From an uncultured Muribaculaceae bacterium (lineage in GTDB: Bacteria; Bacteroidota; Bacteroidia; Bacteroidales; Muribaculaceae), in assembly GCA_934590135.1 (NCBI GenBank), contig CAKTOT010000092.1:1-9235 (forward strand): a stretch of 9,235 nt of DNA, given 5' to 3'. The notes below the pieces were generated by a model. The model did no database searches, was not told the origin of the DNA, and saw only the letters and a list, made by a program, of their open reading frames with translations. This document shows, in pieces, positions 7,124 to 9,235 of this stretch; the stretch's first letter is position 1; every line of letters begins with the position of its first letter. The translations under genes were made by a program, and so were the position numbers.

Positions 7124-8851
7124 TTAGCGGCGGCGACGTTTTTTCTTCTTGGACGAGCTCTTTTTGCCGGATTTGGCGTCCTTGGAGGGTATTGTAAGCG
7201 TCTGTCCGGCACGGATATCGTCTCCGGAGATGTTGTTGGCGCTTCGCAGCTGGTCTACGGTGACGCCGTAGCGTTTGGCTATCTTGGTGAGGTTTTCGCC
7301 CGAGGAAACTTTGTGCTTGACGGGCTTGCTCTCGGTCTTCTTGCGCGAGTTTTTACGCTCGTTGTCTTTTTTCTTATCGGTTTTCTTGGCGGTGGACATT
7401 GCATCGGTCACCCGGCGTGTCTGTGGTGTCGGTTCGGCCGTTTCGTCGGTCTTGGCGTTAGATGTGGTGTCGGCCTTGGTGTCCGGCGCGGTTGCTTGCT
7501 GCTTATTGTCGGGCATGGCGGTGCTGTCTGCCGGTGCGGGCGCGGGCACATAGCGACGTTGTACGGTGTTGATACGTAGGGTCTGACCTCGGCGGACGCG
7601 CCGTCCTATGCCGTTGGTGCGACGTATGGATTGCTGGCTGACCCCGTAGCGGCGTGCAATGGAGGCAAGGTTTTCGCCTCGACGCACTTTATGATATTTG
7701 ACGATGACTTCTTCGACATATTGGCCGCCATTGTTGTCGGTGACGGTGGCACCGGTGGAGGGCTCGACGACATCGCGGCGGGCATATAGCTCGGCGTTAT
7801 GGTTGACGATGGAGTCTTCGTTGGCTATATAGCAGTAGGCTTGGATGTTGGGGAGAATGAGTGCGTAGGGATGGATGTCTCCGGGAATGACGTCGGTGCG
7901 GTATTGGGGATTGAGTATGCGCAATTCGTCCATGGATATGCCCATGACGTCCGAAATTTGCTGGAAGTGAACGCGCTTATTGATGTGTACGGTGTCGGTA
8001 ACGATAGGCCGCGATGCCAGTGCCGGTGAGATGTTGTGGTGGTTGTAATAGGTCATCGCATAATTGGCGGCGATGAATGCCGGGATATAGTCGCGCGTTT
8101 CGCGAGGCAGGAAGGGATATATTTCCCAGAAGTCTTTTTTGCCTCCGCCGGCGCGGCGCAATGCCTTATTGACATTGCCGGGACCGCAGTTGTAGGCGGC
8201 GATGGCCAGTGACCAATCGCCGTAGCTCTTGTATAGCTGCTTGAGGTAGCGTGCCGCAGCGTCCGAGGATAGGTAGGGGTCGCGGCGTTGGTCTACCAAC
8301 GAGTTGATTTCGAGACCCATGCCTTTGGCTGTATCAAGCATGAATTGCCATAGTCCGGTGGCGCCGGCACGCGATACGGCGGTGGGATTGAGCGCCGATT
8401 CGATCACAGGCAGGTATTTGAGCTCAAGGGGCATACCATATTTGTCCAAAGCTTGCTCGAAGATGGGCATATAGTAGAGGCTCATGCCAAGCATTGACTC
8501 GACCAATGATTTTTTGCGCTCGACGTACATATTGATAAATGCGCGCACAATCTTGTTGTAGGGCATTTCCATGACGGTGGGCATCCGTTGCAAACGGTCG
8601 ATATATTCCTGGTCGGTGGTGGGGACGTTGGCGCGTTGGTCGGCGTTTCGGTCGAGTACGGCGTAGTTGGTCAGATACCAGTTCTGCATCATCTTGTGCG
8701 TATCGATTTCGAAACTCTCGGGAACAACGATGTTGTCGGCGCTGAGGGTGTCGGCGGCTATGGAGCGTACTGTCAGTGCGGCGGAGGATGCCGTGGTGCC
8801 GAGTATGACGGCAACGGCGGCGGCTATGAGGTGTGTCTTTGTTTTGGACAT
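7124..8851 (-). CDS. MltD-like membrane-bound lytic murein transglycosylase with LysM modules
   Basis: A 575-residue secreted enzyme expected to cut the MurNAc-GlcNAc bond of peptidoglycan and leave 1,6-anhydro ends. A signal peptide covers about 1-24 (AAAVAVILGTTASSA); with no lipobox Cys it is probably periplasmic. The SLT catalytic domain spans about 130-255. Catalytic Glu151 lies in PVIESALNP, followed by GATGLWQFM (163-171), DPYLSS (191-196) and AIAAYNCGPGNV (216-227). A divergent LysM-like segment is visible at about 292-335 (FQQISDVMGISMDELRILNPQY). Two clear LysM domains follow, at 386-427 and 512-554, joined by a low-complexity Thr/Asp/Lys-rich linker (about 434-511). The tail is strongly basic and ends KKKKRRRR. 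It sits 63 bp after DUF5683, an order I recall from Bacteroides chromosomes near parAB, where a RelA/SpoT gene usually comes next; here an OPT transporter does instead. Role: cell-wall remodelling or turnover. Confidence 0.94.
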   Translation of the reverse strand: MSKTKTHLIAAAVAVILGTTASSAALTVRSIAADTLSADNIVVPESFEIDTHKMMQNWYLTNYAVLDRNADQRANVPTTDQEYIDRLQRMPTVMEMPYNKIVRAFINMYVERKKSLVESMLGMSLYYMPIFEQALDKYGMPLELKYLPVIESALNPTAVSRAGATGLWQFMLDTAKGMGLEINSLVDQRRDPYLSSDAAARYLKQLYKSYGDWSLAIAAYNCGPGNVNKALRRAGGGKKDFWEIYPFLPRETRDYIPAFIAANYAMTYYNHHNISPALASRPIVTDTVHINKRVHFQQISDVMGISMDELRILNPQYRTDVIPGDIHPYALILPNIQAYCYIANEDSIVNHNAELYARRDVVEPSTGATVTDNNGGQYVEEVIVKYHKVRRGENLASIARRYGVSQQSIRRTNGIGRRVRRGQTLRINTVQRRYVPAPAPADSTAMPDNKQQATAPDTKADTTSNAKTDETAEPTPQTRRVTDAMSTAKKTDKKKDNERKNSRKKTESKPVKHKVSSGENLTKIAKRYGVTVDQLRSANNISGDDIRAGQTLTIPSKDAKSGKKSSSKKKKRRRR

Positions 8852-8914
8852 TGGCGGAGGATTGGTTTTTGCTTTAATGATTGGTTGTGGTTGGGCGCAG
8901 GCGAATGCCGGGTC

Positions 8915-9235
8915 TCAAAAATTTATGGCCCAGCATAGGCCGAAGCCCGGAAGCCGCGATCGGGCATCCGGTATTACGGCCGGATGGACGTCCATGGACA
9001 GATCGGGGGTGATGTCGAAATGTGATAGCGACGCATCAACGTAGGCATCGAGCATCGCCAGCAGGTATACGCCGACCATGGATATGATGCAGAGGTCGCG
9101 GTTGCGACGGTAGAAGTCTTTGCGGCTTTTGAGCAGGTTGGTGAGCCATTGCTTGTCCAGCGAGTCTTCGGTGGTGGTGGGTGGGAAGAAGTTCATGTAT
9201 GACCGTGTGGTGGGGTCGTTGTCCATGATGTCGCG
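8915..9235 (-). CDS. DUF5683 domain protein, C-terminal 106 residues (5' end outside the window)
   Basis: The frame is open at the right edge and ends with TGA at 8915-8917. An ATG at 9226 is in frame but is probably internal: the codons before it (Arg-Asp-Ile) continue the frame, and the family is longer. Visible residues include RDIMDNDPTTRSYMNFF, a basic stretch (LLKSRKDFYRRNRDLCI), a hydrophobic segment (ISMVGVYLLAMLDAYVDA) and LSHFDITPDLSMDV, ending in GFGLCWAINF. The pattern RNRDL, then VYLLxxLDAYVDAxL, then FDIxxDLS is what I recall of DUF5683, a membrane-associated Bacteroidetes family of unknown function. It is typically found between parB and a LysM lytic transglycosylase; the transglycosylase is indeed next here, 63 bp downstream. 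The expected upstream neighbour, parB, would lie outside the window. No function can be assigned. Confidence 0.82.
   Translation of the reverse strand, partial: RDIMDNDPTTRSYMNFFPPTTTEDSLDKQWLTNLLKSRKDFYRRNRDLCIISMVGVYLLAMLDAYVDASLSHFDITPDLSMDVHPAVIPDARSRLPGFGLCWAINF

Overview
The window reads as chromosomal DNA from a Bacteroidales bacterium, most like the gut Muribaculaceae or a relative; the family is inferred, not shown. The evidence is a DUF5683 gene followed by a LysM lytic transglycosylase, a lipoprotein with a Cys-Asp-Asp-Asp start, a TonB-dependent receptor with an N-terminal carboxypeptidase-regulatory-like domain, start codons without clear Shine-Dalgarno sequences, and a promoter matching the Bacteroides consensus (TTG, about 20 bp, TAnnTTTG). 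The DNA is G+C-rich for this group, which gives many long antisense shadow ORFs.

All six genes lie on the minus strand, so transcription runs from high to low coordinates. At the right edge is the C-terminal part of a DUF5683 protein (8915-9235). Then come a MltD-type lytic transglycosylase with LysM modules (7124-8851), an OPT-family oligopeptide transporter (5048-7072) and a MATE-family exporter (3635-5011). Gaps of 63, 51 and 36 bp with no recognisable promoter suggest one transcript that starts outside the window. The MATE gene ends in a 22-bp tandem duplication.

The only sizeable gap (3463-3634, 172 bp) holds a well-matched Bacteroidetes promoter with a 15-bp inverted repeat across its -7 box and presumed start site. 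This promoter should drive a TonB-dependent outer-membrane receptor (688-3462) and, 92 bp further on, a DUF4876 lipoprotein (1-595) cut by the left edge.

The first group appears to be an envelope unit: peptidoglycan cleavage, peptide import and export of cationic compounds or drugs. The second is an outer-membrane uptake unit: a TonB-powered gated barrel with a partner lipoprotein that is probably surface-exposed. No mobile element, CRISPR array, tRNA or rRNA was seen. The window looks like an ordinary chromosomal region; the least described part is the DUF4876/TonB-receptor pair and its promoter region.
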